NCBI GenBank assembly: GCA_002491225.1
Contig: DKVN01000053.1
Coordinates: 6,145 to 28,547 of the forward strand
DNA: 22,403 nucleotides
Direction of reading: 5' to 3'
DNA from: Faecalibacterium sp. UBA7177
Lineage (GTDB): Bacteria > Bacillota > Clostridia > Oscillospirales > Ruminococcaceae
This document shows, in pieces, positions 13,872-20,956 of the stretch. Positions within the stretch are counted from its first letter, which is position 1. Each line of letters begins with the position of its first letter. A program made the position numbers and the translations under genes. The notes beneath the pieces are model-generated. The model ran no database searches. It was not told the DNA's origin and saw only the letters and a list, made by a program, of their open reading frames with translations.

Positions 13872-15554
13872 ATGACAGCGGTAATCTACGCCCGATACAG
13901 CAGCGACAACCAGCGCGAGGAAAGCATCGAGGGCCAGCTGCGGGAGTGCCAGGAGTACGCCGAGCGCAACGACATCACGATCCTGCGCAGCTACATTGAC
14001 CGGGCGCTTTCTGCGAAAACGGATAACCGCCCGGAGTTCCAGCACATGATCCGGGACAGCGGCAAGGGTTTGTTTGACGCGGTGCTGGTTTGGAAGTTAG
14101 ACCGGTTTTCCCGCGATCGGTACGACAGCGCCCATTACAAGCACATTCTGAAGAAAAACGGCGTGAGGGTTGTTTCAGCCAAAGAGAGCATTTCCGAGGG
14201 TCCGGAGGGCATTATCTTGGAATCCATGCTGGAGGGCATGGCGGAATACTACTCGGCAGAACTGGCGCAGAAGGTCAATCGTGGAATGCACGAGAATGCG
14301 CTCAAGGGGATTAATAACGGCGGTACGATTCCGCTGGGGTACCTGCTGGGCGAGGACAAAAGGCTGAAAATCGACCCGCTAACGGCCCCGATCGTGCGGG
14401 AAATTTACCAGCGATACGACGGCGGCGAAACGATCAAAGCGATCATAGCGTCACTGAACGAGCGGCATATCCTGACCCGACAGGGAAAACGGTTTACGTC
14501 CAGCAGCTTTAACACCCTGCTACGCAACCGGAAGTATATGGGCGAGTATCGTTACAAGGATGTTGCCATCCCTGACGCAATCCCGGCAATTGTTCCGAAA
14601 GACCTGTTTGAAAGGGTGCAGGCACGGATGGAAAAGAACCGTCACGCCCCGGCGAGGGCCAAAGCCGATGACGAATATCTGCTTACCACCAAGCTGTTCT
14701 GTGGTCACTGCGGCCGCATGATGGTTGGCGAAAGCGGCGTTGGCCGAAACGGAACTGTTCACCGCTACTACAAATGCAGCGCAGCAAAGCGGCGGCAGGG
14801 CTGCGACAAAAAGGCAGTGAAAAAGGACTGGATCGAACACGCAGCGGTGCTGTACACCGTGCAACGGGTGTTCAACGATGAACTCATTGAGCGCATCGCG
14901 GATGAACTTGTTGCCCTGCAAAGCACTGAGGACACGGCCCTGCCTGTTCTGCGCAAGCAGCTTGCAGATACAAACCGCGGCATCGAGAATATGCTCAACG
15001 CGATCCAGCAGGGCGTACTCACCAGCAGCACGAAACAGCGTCTTGAGGAACTGGAAGAATTGCGCGAACAGCTGAAAACCAGCATCCTGCAAGCCGAACT
15101 GGAGCGCCCGCAATATAGCCGCGAAGACATCATCGCCTGGATCGGACAATTCAAAAACGGCGACCCGGCCGACAAGGCGTACCAGCGGCAGATCATTGAC
15201 ACTTTCATCAATTCGATCTATGTATTTGACGGCCGGCTGGTTTTCACCTATAATTATAAAAACGGAACTCAGACCGTAAGCCTCGCGGATGTCAACGCAT
15301 CTTTCGGTTCGGATTTGGAGTCCGGTGTTTCACCACGTCGGAATGGACTGCGCTCCATTCAAAACGCCCGGTCGAACGACCGGGCGTTTCTCATACCGCT
15401 CCGTCATTCCTCCTTTTCCCCGCGGAATTTTGCTGCGCAAATTTCCGCGGGGGCCCCGCGGCCCTGCGGGCCGTATCCACAGACAAAACCGAACACAAGG
15501 CCCCCAAGGCGGCTCCGAACAGGAGACCGCTTTGGGGGCCTTGATTCTTTATGA
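13872..15554 (+). CDS. Large serine recombinase (site-specific integrase)
   Basis: The frame has 560 codons from ATG 13872 (GAAGAAGG 11 bases upstream); GTG 13860 is an alternative. The resolvase domain (about 1-145) has VIYARYSSDNQ with the catalytic serine at residue 10 and KLDRFSRDRYD at 75-85. The recombinase domain spans about 150-260. A zinc ribbon follows with C277, C280, C302 and C311, then a coiled coil near 340-410 and a final strand region VFDGRLVFTYNYKNGTQTVS. Residues after about 488 (from 15336 on) look like read-through of non-coding, low-complexity flank containing two hairpins. If the island excised at TCACCAC, the frame would instead end at TAG 5551-5553, giving about 516 residues, a normal family length. 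Confidence 0.93.
   Translation: MTAVIYARYSSDNQREESIEGQLRECQEYAERNDITILRSYIDRALSAKTDNRPEFQHMIRDSGKGLFDAVLVWKLDRFSRDRYDSAHYKHILKKNGVRVVSAKESISEGPEGIILESMLEGMAEYYSAELAQKVNRGMHENALKGINNGGTIPLGYLLGEDKRLKIDPLTAPIVREIYQRYDGGETIKAIIASLNERHILTRQGKRFTSSSFNTLLRNRKYMGEYRYKDVAIPDAIPAIVPKDLFERVQARMEKNRHAPARAKADDEYLLTTKLFCGHCGRMMVGESGVGRNGTVHRYYKCSAAKRRQGCDKKAVKKDWIEHAAVLYTVQRVFNDELIERIADELVALQSTEDTALPVLRKQLADTNRGIENMLNAIQQGVLTSSTKQRLEELEELREQLKTSILQAELERPQYSREDIIAWIGQFKNGDPADKAYQRQIIDTFINSIYVFDGRLVFTYNYKNGTQTVSLADVNASFGSDLESGVSPRRNGLRSIQNARSNDRAFLIPLRHSSFSPRNFAAQISAGAPRPCGPYPQTKPNTRPPRRLRTGDRFGGLDSL
15330..15336 (+). repeat. Candidate right attachment core TCACCAC
   Basis: This is identical to 5461-5467 at the tRNA-Glu 3' end. 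It lies inside the recombinase reading frame, right after its conserved SDLESG tail, and marks where composition and predicted coding quality change. Seven bases alone are weak evidence. The sequence context on both sides is what supports the call. Confidence 0.5.
15341..15392 (+). terminator. Hairpin plus strong terminator, probably the original tRNA-Glu terminator
   Basis: GAATGGA/TCCATTC (15341-15347 with 15354-15360) is followed by a perfect 13-bp stem, AAACGCCCGGTCG (15362-15374) with CGACCGGGCGTTT (15377-15389), ending in TTTCTC. In a chromosome without the island this would directly follow tRNA-Glu. It now lies inside the recombinase's extended frame, which argues that the extension is not natural coding sequence. 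Confidence 0.75.
15418..15452. repeat. 16-bp inverted repeat
   Basis: CCCCGCGGAATTTTGC (15418-15433) pairs with GCAAATTTCCGCGGGG (15437-15452) with one mismatch and a TGC loop. A second small hairpin (GCGGCCC TGC GGGCCGT) follows at about 15458-15474. The pair may be a terminator-like or repeat family element of the host. Confidence 0.6.
15496..15550. terminator. Bidirectional-type terminator before the SDR end
   Basis: CAAGGCCCCCAAGGCGG (15496-15512) pairs with CCGCTTTGGGGGCCTTG (15527-15543) with a single wobble, followed by ATTCTTT. It sits between convergent units and is the best terminator for the SDR gene coming from the right. From here to 15688 I see only short GC-rich hairpins (CCCGGC/GCCGGG near 15617). 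Confidence 0.7.
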
Positions 15555-15688
15555 CCGTGTGAGTCCTTTGCCGCCATGATGCCGTTACAGCCTATGCGCT
15601 ATGCGACCGCCCGACCGCCCGGCAAGCCGGGCGCAAACCGGGAGCAACCCGGTCAGAGAGGGCGGGCAGGGGAGAGGCGGGCTTTCGC

Positions 15689-16429
15689 TCAGGCCACCGA
15701 GCCGCCGTCTACGCCGAGCACGGCGCCGGTGACATAGCTGCCCATGTCGCTGGCAAGGTACAGGAAGGCGTTGGCCACGTCCTGCGGCTCGCCCACACGA
15801 CCGAGCGGGATGCCGGCCGAGACGCGGGCCACCATCTCCGGGGGCAGGGCGGCCACCATGTCGGTGCGGGTCACGCCGGGGGCCACCGCGTTGACACGGA
15901 TCTGGTCCTTCGCCAGCTCGCGGGCCAGCGAGATGGTGAGGCCGTTCACCGCGAACTTGCTGGCGGGGTAGGCGCAGCCGGCGGGCTGGCCGATCTTGGC
16001 CACCATCGAGCTGGTGTTCAGGATCACGCCGCCGCCCTGGGGCTTCATGATCCGGGCCGCCGCCTGGCAGCAGACGAACACCGCGTTGACGTTGAGGTTC
16101 ATCACCCTGGTGAACTCCTCGGCGCTGTAGTCATACAGGCTGGCGCGGGAGGAGACGCCCGCGTTGTTCACCAGAATGTCCAGGCTGCCGAACTTCTCCT
16201 TCACGGAGGCAAAGGCGGCGGCTACCGCCTCGGGGTCGCACAGGTCGGGGCAGATGCCCATCACCTTGCCCTCGTATTCGGTCAGCTGGGCCAGCGCCTT
16301 GTCCACCGTCTCCTGGCGGGAGCCCGCGATGGCGACCTTCGCGCCGTTTTCGAGATACAGCCTGGCAATGGCAAAGCCAATGCCGCGGGTGCCGCCGGTG
16401 ATGACGGCCGTTTTACCTTGCAGCAGCAT
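15689..16429 (-). CDS. Short-chain dehydrogenase/reductase, FabG-like
   Basis: The 246-residue classical SDR starts at ATG 16427-16429, which has AGGAGGG 7 bases upstream; an upstream in-frame ATG at 16489 is rejected. The cofactor motif TGGTRGIG lies at residues 11-18, NNAG at 88-91, and the catalytic residues at S141, Y154 and K158 (YPASK). The C-terminal DVANAFLYLASDMGSYVTG and VDGG are standard for 3-oxoacyl-ACP reductases. It uses NAD(P)H, with R38 after the second strand hinting at NADP. Because it stands alone rather than in a fab operon, the substrate may be another keto compound, so I give no gene symbol. It has its own consensus promoter. Confidence 0.9.
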   Translation of the reverse strand: MLLQGKTAVITGGTRGIGFAIARLYLENGAKVAIAGSRQETVDKALAQLTEYEGKVMGICPDLCDPEAVAAAFASVKEKFGSLDILVNNAGVSSRASLYDYSAEEFTRVMNLNVNAVFVCCQAAARIMKPQGGGVILNTSSMVAKIGQPAGCAYPASKFAVNGLTISLARELAKDQIRVNAVAPGVTRTDMVAALPPEMVARVSAGIPLGRVGEPQDVANAFLYLASDMGSYVTGAVLGVDGGSVA

Positions 16430-16539
16430 TATAAAACCCTCCTGTTTTGGGCCGTTTGGCCTCTTTTGGATGATGCCGCCCCGCCCCACCGGCCCAACAG
16501 CCGGAAGAAAAGGCGCGGACGAGATACGAACACTCCTAT

Positions 16540-16568
16540 AGCATACCCCGAAAACGAGAGATTGTCAA
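16540..16568 (-). promoter_or_regulatory. Promoter of the SDR gene
   Basis: On the minus strand, a perfect TTGACA (16568-16563), a 17-bp spacer and TATGCT (16545-16540) lie about 110 bases upstream of the ATG. This is a strong sigma-A type site. Confidence 0.85.
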
Positions 16569-16582
16569 TCCTTTGACAAAGT

Positions 16583-16611
16583 GGGGCGCAAAAATATCAA
16601 TTTTCGCCCCG
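16583..16611 (-). terminator. Possible stem-loop after the HAD gene
   Basis: GGGGCG...CGCCCC arms with A/T-rich inner bases form an imperfect hairpin between the HAD stop and the SDR promoter. It lacks a T tract after the stem, so the terminator call is weak. Confidence 0.35.
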
Positions 16612-16625
16612 GAAGCATTTTTCGC

Positions 16626-17294
16626 TCACCCCCTGCCCGCCCAGCCCAGCAGCAGGCGGGGCAGGTCGGCGGGGCGCTCGGCCAGCAGGTCGGCCCCGGC
16701 GGCGGTGAGCTCCTCCTTGCCGCGGAAGCCCCACAGCGCCCCGCACACCGGCAGCCCGGCGTTTTTGCCGGTGAACACGTCCACATCGCTGTCGCCCACC
16801 AGCATCACCTCCGGCCCCGGCGCGACGCCCATCGTCTTGAGCAGCGCGAACACCCCGGCGGGGTCGGGCTTGGCCGGGCATCCGGCCACCGCCCCCCGCA
16901 CATGGGCAAAAAGCCCCGGGAAATAATGTTCGATCACGGCCTGCGCCAGGCTGTCCTCCTTGTTCGAGAGCACCCCGCACGCCACCCCGGCCTGCTGCAG
17001 GGCCCGCACCGCCTCGGCCACGCCGGGGTAGGGGGCGGTTTTGTCCTCCTTGTGGGCGTTGTAGCGGGCGGAAAAGGCGGCCAGCACCGCGGCCTGCTGC
17101 GCCTCGCTTTGGGCCTGCGGCGGCGCAAACCGGCGGCAGAGGTTCGGGATGCCGTTGCCCACAAAGTGCTTGTACTCCTCCACCGTGTGCAGCGGCCAGC
17201 CGTTCTGCGCACAGACCCAGTTGGCCGCGTCGGCCAGATCGTCGATCGTATTCAACAAGGTGCCGTCCAGATCAAAAACCACAGCGCGCAGCAT
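16626..17294 (-). CDS. HAD-family phosphatase, phosphoglycolate phosphatase-like
   Basis: The 222-residue enzyme has all HAD motifs. FDLDGTLL gives nucleophile D8 and acid D10. Motif II is LSNK (S110), K142 lies in AKPDP, and the metal-binding GDSDVD spans 167-172. A helical cap (about 15-80) places it in subfamily I with Gph, PpaX and beta-phosphoglucomutases. The phosphoglycolate phosphatase assignment is the usual automatic reading; the real substrate cannot be told from sequence. The start has GAGGG 6-7 bases upstream. It precedes the SDR gene on the same strand, but the SDR has its own promoter. Confidence 0.88.
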   Translation of the reverse strand: MLRAVVFDLDGTLLNTIDDLADAANWVCAQNGWPLHTVEEYKHFVGNGIPNLCRRFAPPQAQSEAQQAAVLAAFSARYNAHKEDKTAPYPGVAEAVRALQQAGVACGVLSNKEDSLAQAVIEHYFPGLFAHVRGAVAGCPAKPDPAGVFALLKTMGVAPGPEVMLVGDSDVDVFTGKNAGLPVCGALWGFRGKEELTAAGADLLAERPADLPRLLLGWAGRG

Positions 17295-17427
17295 CCAATT
17301 CCCTCTTTCTTCAAAACAAAGCTGTAAAGGCGTTTGCCATTACACAATGCGCGGCGCTGTCCCGCGCCGCGAAGCTGTCAAAACCAATGTTCCATCAACA
17401 AAAATAAACCCCTGTAAAGCCAAACCC
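17295..17427. other. Spacer between the HAD and PH-domain genes
   Basis: It contains a GC-rich hairpin (GCGGCGC/GCGCCGC around 17350-17371) and otherwise A-rich sequence. The hairpin could end transcription of the PH-domain operon from the right, but it lacks a T run. Confidence 0.35.
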
Positions 17428-18867
17428 CTACACATCCAGCGGCAGCCCGGCGGCGCGGTAGTACTCGAGGCTGCGCACCCGCACCTTTTTGAAAAAGGGC
17501 AGCCGCAGCCGCAGCTCGCACCGGCCCTGCAGCTCGCTGAAGGGGGTCTGCCGGATGCTCACCGCCAGGTCCGGCGTAAAGATGCAGAGCCGGTGCCGGG
17601 TAAAGCCCCGGCTGTACTGCACGGTCAGCACCCGATTGCTGCCGCGGGCGATGTCCTCGGTGAAAAAGGCCTCGAGCGCCACCAGGCAGAGGGCCAGCGC
17701 GGGCAGGGCGGGCAGCAGCAGCAGGGGGGTCAGGGCCGGCAGCCGCCAGGCCGACACCCCGGCCAGCACCAGGCAGGCCCCGAGCAGCACCCCCGGCACC
17801 CCCAAAAACACCGGCAGGCTGCGCCCGTTGGCGTAAAGCCCGCGGCGCACCGGCCCCGGCAGCCGAAACTCGGGCATCAGCGCCTCGAGCAGCGCCTCCT
17901 GCCCCTTTTTGTAGACCAGCACCGGGATGTCCCCCCCGTCAAAGCTGCCGGCGGCCAGATACACCGGGTACCGCCGCAGCAGCCGGGCGGCGAGGGTGGT
18001 GCGCACATCACAGACGGTCACCGCCGCGGCACGCACCCGCCGCTCGGTGAGGGTGAACAGCCCGCCCCGGAAATAGATCACCCCGCCGTTGCGCGAGACG
18101 TGAAAGCGGGAGGTCTTAAAAAGGCTCAGCAGCAGGCTGACGCAGGAGAGCACCAGGGCCAGGGTGAACAGCCAGGCCACGCCCGCGGGAAGGAACCGCT
18201 CGGCCAGATGCTCGAGCCGGGAGAGGTTGGCCCAGGTGATCGTGTCCAGGCTGCCCGCCAGATCCTCGCCCAGCAGCTCGACCGTCTGCCGCGCGCTCAG
18301 CCAGAGCAGGGCGGCGGTGGTCATGAGGTCGGCGCTCAGCATCACCAGGCCCAGCCGCTCGGCCCCGGTCGGCTTGTAAAAGCTCTGGGCCGCCCGGGTG
18401 GGCAGCAAAATTTCGGCCAGCCCCGCCGCGGCGCGTTTGGGCAGATAGATGGTCACCGAGGGCAGCGAGCGGCTCTTGGCCAGGTACAGCACCATCCGGC
18501 TGCCGCTCAGCAGCCGCAGCCAGGGCGGGCGGGCCAGCTCGACCACCGCGATCTGCCGGATCTCCAGCCGGGTCTGGCGGCGCACCAGAAGCCCGGTGCG
18601 CAGGCAGAGGCCGTCCCCGTCCAGCCGCCAGCCTGCCCGCAGCCAGAGCAGCCCGGCCAGGGCCGCCAGCACCAGCAGCAGCACCAGCTCCTGCCGCAGG
18701 GCGGTGAAGAGGCTGGGCAGGTCAAAGGCAATCAGCGCCTGGATCAGCGGTACCACGCAGACCACCAGCATCTTCTGCATCAGTTTCAGCGAGTAGACGA
18801 TGTGAAAGCGGTGCCAGGGGCGGTCGGCTGCCCCGATGGTTTCAGTCAGCTCGGTTCTTCCGGCCAT
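17428..18867 (-). CDS. Membrane protein with bacterial PH domains (YdbT-like)
   Basis: The 479-residue protein has three pairs of hydrophobic helices (about residues 33-48 and 61-76; 171-190 and 227-250; 348-370 and 376-400), each followed by a beta-rich segment such as WRLDGDGLCLRTGLLVRRQT or FHVSRNGGVIYFRGGLFTLT. This three-fold repeat of two membrane helices plus a bPH_2 domain is the YdbT architecture. The function in Bacillus-type bacteria is poorly defined; membrane stress and resistance roles have been reported for YdbS/YdbT. It follows the smaller PH gene with a 4-base gap, so the two are cotranscribed and probably form a complex. Confidence 0.82.
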   Translation of the reverse strand: MAGRTELTETIGAADRPWHRFHIVYSLKLMQKMLVVCVVPLIQALIAFDLPSLFTALRQELVLLLVLAALAGLLWLRAGWRLDGDGLCLRTGLLVRRQTRLEIRQIAVVELARPPWLRLLSGSRMVLYLAKSRSLPSVTIYLPKRAAAGLAEILLPTRAAQSFYKPTGAERLGLVMLSADLMTTAALLWLSARQTVELLGEDLAGSLDTITWANLSRLEHLAERFLPAGVAWLFTLALVLSCVSLLLSLFKTSRFHVSRNGGVIYFRGGLFTLTERRVRAAAVTVCDVRTTLAARLLRRYPVYLAAGSFDGGDIPVLVYKKGQEALLEALMPEFRLPGPVRRGLYANGRSLPVFLGVPGVLLGACLVLAGVSAWRLPALTPLLLLPALPALALCLVALEAFFTEDIARGSNRVLTVQYSRGFTRHRLCIFTPDLAVSIRQTPFSELQGRCELRLRLPFFKKVRVRSLEYYRAAGLPLDV

Positions 18868-18871
18868 CCCA

Positions 18872-19276
18872 TCACCCCCTGCCCAGCGCGGCGGCCAGCG
18901 CCGCGGCGTCGGGCTCGGCCAGGCCCGCCAGCACCAGCGCCATCCCGGCGCTGTGCACCGTCAGCATCCGGCACCCGGCCCAGCGCAGCAGCGGGCTGGC
19001 GAACAGCTCCACCCCTGAGACGAACCGCACCGGCATCCGCTTGACCGTCTTGAAGATCAGCCCGGCCCGCACCTGCAGCTCCCCCTGCGCAAGCCGCACC
19101 CGCACGCTGCCGCCCCGCCCCAGGCAGACCCCCGCCGCCCCGGCCAGCCAGAGGCCGAGAAAGACCGCCCCGGCCAGCAGGCTCTGCCAGAAGACAAAGG
19201 CCGAGAGCAGCCCGCCCGGTAGCGAGAGCCAGAGGGTGAGCACCGCGAGGCCGCGGGTGTGCAGGCGGTATTCCAT
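18872..19276 (-). CDS. Small membrane protein with one bacterial PH domain (YdbS-like)
   Basis: The protein has 134 residues. ATG 19274-19276 has a near-perfect AAAGGAGG with an 8-base spacer, so the 48 upstream in-frame residues are excluded. Two adjacent membrane helices (about 9-27 and 30-50) are followed by a bPH_2-type domain containing VRVRLAQGELQVRAGLIFKT and MPVRFVSGVELFASPL. It pairs with the larger three-module protein immediately downstream, matching the YdbS-YdbT arrangement. Confidence 0.8.
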   Translation of the reverse strand: MEYRLHTRGLAVLTLWLSLPGGLLSAFVFWQSLLAGAVFLGLWLAGAAGVCLGRGGSVRVRLAQGELQVRAGLIFKTVKRMPVRFVSGVELFASPLLRWAGCRMLTVHSAGMALVLAGLAEPDAAALAAALGRG

Positions 19277-19349
19277 CGGGCGGGCCTCCTTTCGTGGGGG
19301 ATTTGGGGGGCTTTGGGGAATCTGGCGGGGGAGGGGAGCGAACGAAAGG

Positions 19350-19376
19350 GTTCGCGGGCCCTGCGGGCTCGCGAAC
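19350..19376 (-). terminator. Hairpin after the trkA pair
   Basis: GTTCGCGGGCCC (19350-19361) pairs with GGGCTCGCGAAC (19365-19376) around TGC, with one wobble. It lies between the trkA stop (19402) and the PH operon start. The T tract on the minus strand is short (CCCTTTCG), so termination is probably partial. Confidence 0.5.
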
Positions 19377-19401
19377 TCCGATGAACAAGCCGAGCCGCCG
19401 C

Positions 19402-20064
19402 TCACCGGCTCAGCTTCCAATCCTCGGTCAGGGCGTGGAAGGCGGTGTCCTTGGCCAGACAGAGCACCTTGTCCCCGATCATCAGGGCGGTGTTGCCGCG
19501 GGGGATGATGAACTCCTCGCCGCGGGTCACCGAGATGATGATCGCGTCCTGCGGCATATCCAGCTCGGCCAGCACCCGCCCGGCGTAGGGGAACTCGGGC
19601 GGGATGGTGATCTCGGTGAGGCTGGCGGTGCCCTCGGCCATGCTCAGCAGCTGCCGGATGGCGTTGGTCTCGACCTCCCGCTCGAGCAGGCGGCCGATGT
19701 TGTCGGTGCTCGAGACCGGGATGTCCACCCCCAGCCTGCGCAGCACCTCGGTGTTTTTGGGGTTGTTCACCCGGGCCACCGTCTTGGGCAGCCCAAACAC
19801 CTTTTTGGCCAGCTGGCAGGCGATCAGGTTGGTCTGGTCGTCCCCGGTCACCGCCACAAGGGCCGCGCAGTCGGCGCAGCCCGCCGCTTCAAGCGCCTCA
19901 AGGCTGGTGCCGTCCCCGCAAATCACCGGGATGTCGAGGGTGTCGGCCATCCGCTCGCAGTTGCGCGGGCGGGCCTCGATCACGATCGGGGTGTGCCGGT
20001 GTTCGAGCAGGCTCTTGGCAAGGTAAAAACCGATCTTGCCCCCGCCGATGATACAGATCTTCAT
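19402..20064 (-). CDS. trkA: TrkA-type K+ uptake regulatory protein (TrkA-N plus TrkA-C)
   Basis: The 220-residue cytosolic regulator opens with a Rossmann NAD(H) site, ICIIGGGKIGFYLAKSL (residues 3-19), with the acidic residue E35 after the second strand. The RCK/TrkA-N domain extends to about 130. A TrkA-C ligand domain at about 140-215 contains RGEEFIIPRGNTALMIGDKV. Such proteins gate TrkH/KtrB channels in response to nucleotides. Its ATG overlaps the stop of the preceding trkA paralogue by four bases (ATGA), so translation is coupled. No channel gene is in the window, so the partner must be encoded elsewhere. Confidence 0.9.
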   Translation of the reverse strand: MKICIIGGGKIGFYLAKSLLEHRHTPIVIEARPRNCERMADTLDIPVICGDGTSLEALEAAGCADCAALVAVTGDDQTNLIACQLAKKVFGLPKTVARVNNPKNTEVLRRLGVDIPVSSTDNIGRLLEREVETNAIRQLLSMAEGTASLTEITIPPEFPYAGRVLAELDMPQDAIIISVTRGEEFIIPRGNTALMIGDKVLCLAKDTAFHALTEDWKLSR

Positions 20065-20531
20065 GCTTTGCCCTCCTCTGCGTCCCCTCCGGCTTTTTGG
20101 CCCGGCCCGGGGGCAAAGACGCTGTTCAGCGCGTCCACCGCCGCCTGCACGGTCAGCCGGGTGGGGCAGATGGTGTCGAGGCCGAACCGGTCGGCGTAGA
20201 TCTGTTCGAGCCGGGGGTCGGCGATGCGGGTCACCACCTGGTGCAGGCCAAAGACGTCCCGCGCGATCTGGGCCACCATGATGTTGATGCGGTCATCGTC
20301 CGAGACGGCGGCCACCGCGTCGCAGGCCTCGATGCCCGCCTGCCGCAGCACGTCCACGTCGATCGGCACCCCCACCAGCGCCACCCCGGCAAAGGGATGC
20401 CCCTCGAGGTTGTTCAGCCGCCGCAGCCGCTCGGCGCTCTCGTCCAGCACCGCGACCTCGTGGCCCTGTTCCTCCAGCTGCCGCACCAGGTGCAGCCCCA
20501 CCTGCCCGCAGCCCACGACCAGAATATTCAT
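20061..20531 (-). CDS. TrkA-N-only K+ uptake regulator
   Basis: The protein has 156 residues. ATG 20529-20531 has GGGAGG 7 bases upstream; the longer in-frame start at 20582 is rejected. The NAD-binding motif NILVVGCGQVGLHLVRQL lies at residues 2-19, with D30-E31 after the second strand. The fold ends near residue 135, without a TrkA-C domain. Tandem TrkA proteins, one short and one full-length, are common in Clostridia and probably form a hetero-octameric ring under one K+ channel (inference). Confidence 0.88.
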   Translation of the reverse strand: MNILVVGCGQVGLHLVRQLEEQGHEVAVLDESAERLRRLNNLEGHPFAGVALVGVPIDVDVLRQAGIEACDAVAAVSDDDRINIMVAQIARDVFGLHQVVTRIADPRLEQIYADRFGLDTICPTRLTVQAAVDALNSVFAPGPGQKAGGDAEEGKA

Positions 20532-20624
20532 GCGCGGTCCTCCCTTATCCAAAAAGGATGGCAGCATCCGCCCGAAAAACACCCGGAAAAATACAAAGCG
20601 CCCTCAAACGGATGATACGCCCTG

Positions 20625-20654
20625 ATTATACTACAATGTTGCCGAAAAGAGCAA
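20625..20654 (-). promoter_or_regulatory. trkA operon promoter
   Basis: On the minus strand, TTGCTC (20654-20649) is followed after 18 bp by a perfect TATAAT (20630-20625), about 95 bases upstream of the first trkA ATG. Confidence 0.65.
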
Positions 20655-20677
20655 CCAAACCGCAAAAGAGATGCGCA

Positions 20678-20761
20678 GTCCGCGCGGGGGATGTTTCCCT
20701 GAGAATGATTTAAGAGCCCCTGAAGGGGGCGTTTTCGAAGGGGAATATCCCCCGCGCGGAC
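20678..20761. repeat. Long inverted repeat with nested hairpin between trkA and uppP
   Basis: GTCCGCGCGGGGGAT (20678-20692) is perfectly complementary to ATCCCCCGCGCGGAC (20747-20761). Counting G-U wobbles, the stem extends to 23 bp (20678-20700 with 20739-20761). Inside lies a second small hairpin (GCCCC TGAAG GGGGC near 20716-20730) followed by GTTTTC, so the whole is a branched structure. It sits between the divergent promoters, outside both predicted transcripts. It may be a small-RNA gene, a read-through terminator or a MITE-like repeat. Confidence 0.75.
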
Positions 20762-20804
20762 GGATGGGATTTGCAGCTTGGACGATTCTTGCGCGAAACC
20801 GCTC

Positions 20805-20833
20805 TTTTCGCGGTGTGGAATTTATGATATACT
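20805..20833 (+). promoter_or_regulatory. uppP promoter
   Basis: An extended -10, TGA-TATACT (hexamer 20828-20833), has a poor -35 (TTTTCG at 20805-20810, 17-bp spacer). The leader to the uppP ATG would be about 117 bases. Confidence 0.6.
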
Positions 20834-20956
20834 GATTTTAGCCAAAAGTCGAGCCGCGCGGCAAAAAATGCCCGGCGGCTGGAAAAAACCTTCCCCCTGC
20901 CTCGTATGAATGAGTGGGGCCCCGCGCAAAGCCTCATAAGAAAAGGAGTGTTGGCC

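Larger units (their letters stand above)
5461..15336. mobile_element. Candidate integrated element (serine-recombinase type) carrying R-M and AAA+ cargo
   Basis: TCACCAC occurs at 5461-5467, the 3' end of tRNA-Glu, and again at 15330-15336, the 3' end of a large serine recombinase. Beyond the right copy comes GTCGGAATGG, a hairpin and a strong terminator, the kind of sequence expected directly downstream of a tRNA. Between the copies lie a restriction-modification system, an AAA+ gene pair, a zinc-finger-like gene and the recombinase. The cargo is much AT-richer than the host flanks. No conjugation or relaxase gene is visible, so the element would be a small integrative or mobilisable island. 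The boundaries are inferred from the short repeat and are not proven. Confidence 0.6.

Noticed and set aside
5504..15316. GGTTCGGATTT shared at 5504-5514 and 15306-15316 as an alternative att repeat
   Set aside because: The left copy is one arm of the 5475-5520 terminator stem and the right copy codes for conserved recombinase residues; coincidence is likelier than an att core. TCACCAC gives better flanking logic.
15303..15335. Possible tRNA 3' fragment ending in CACCA at the right island end
   Set aside because: No T-loop/T-stem or acceptor pairing can be drawn; only the short TCACCAC match remains.
17149..19044. 631-residue plus-strand frame
   Set aside because: It is rich in Q, P, G and H, lies antisense to the HAD and PH-domain genes, and has no ribosome binding site or recognisable domain.
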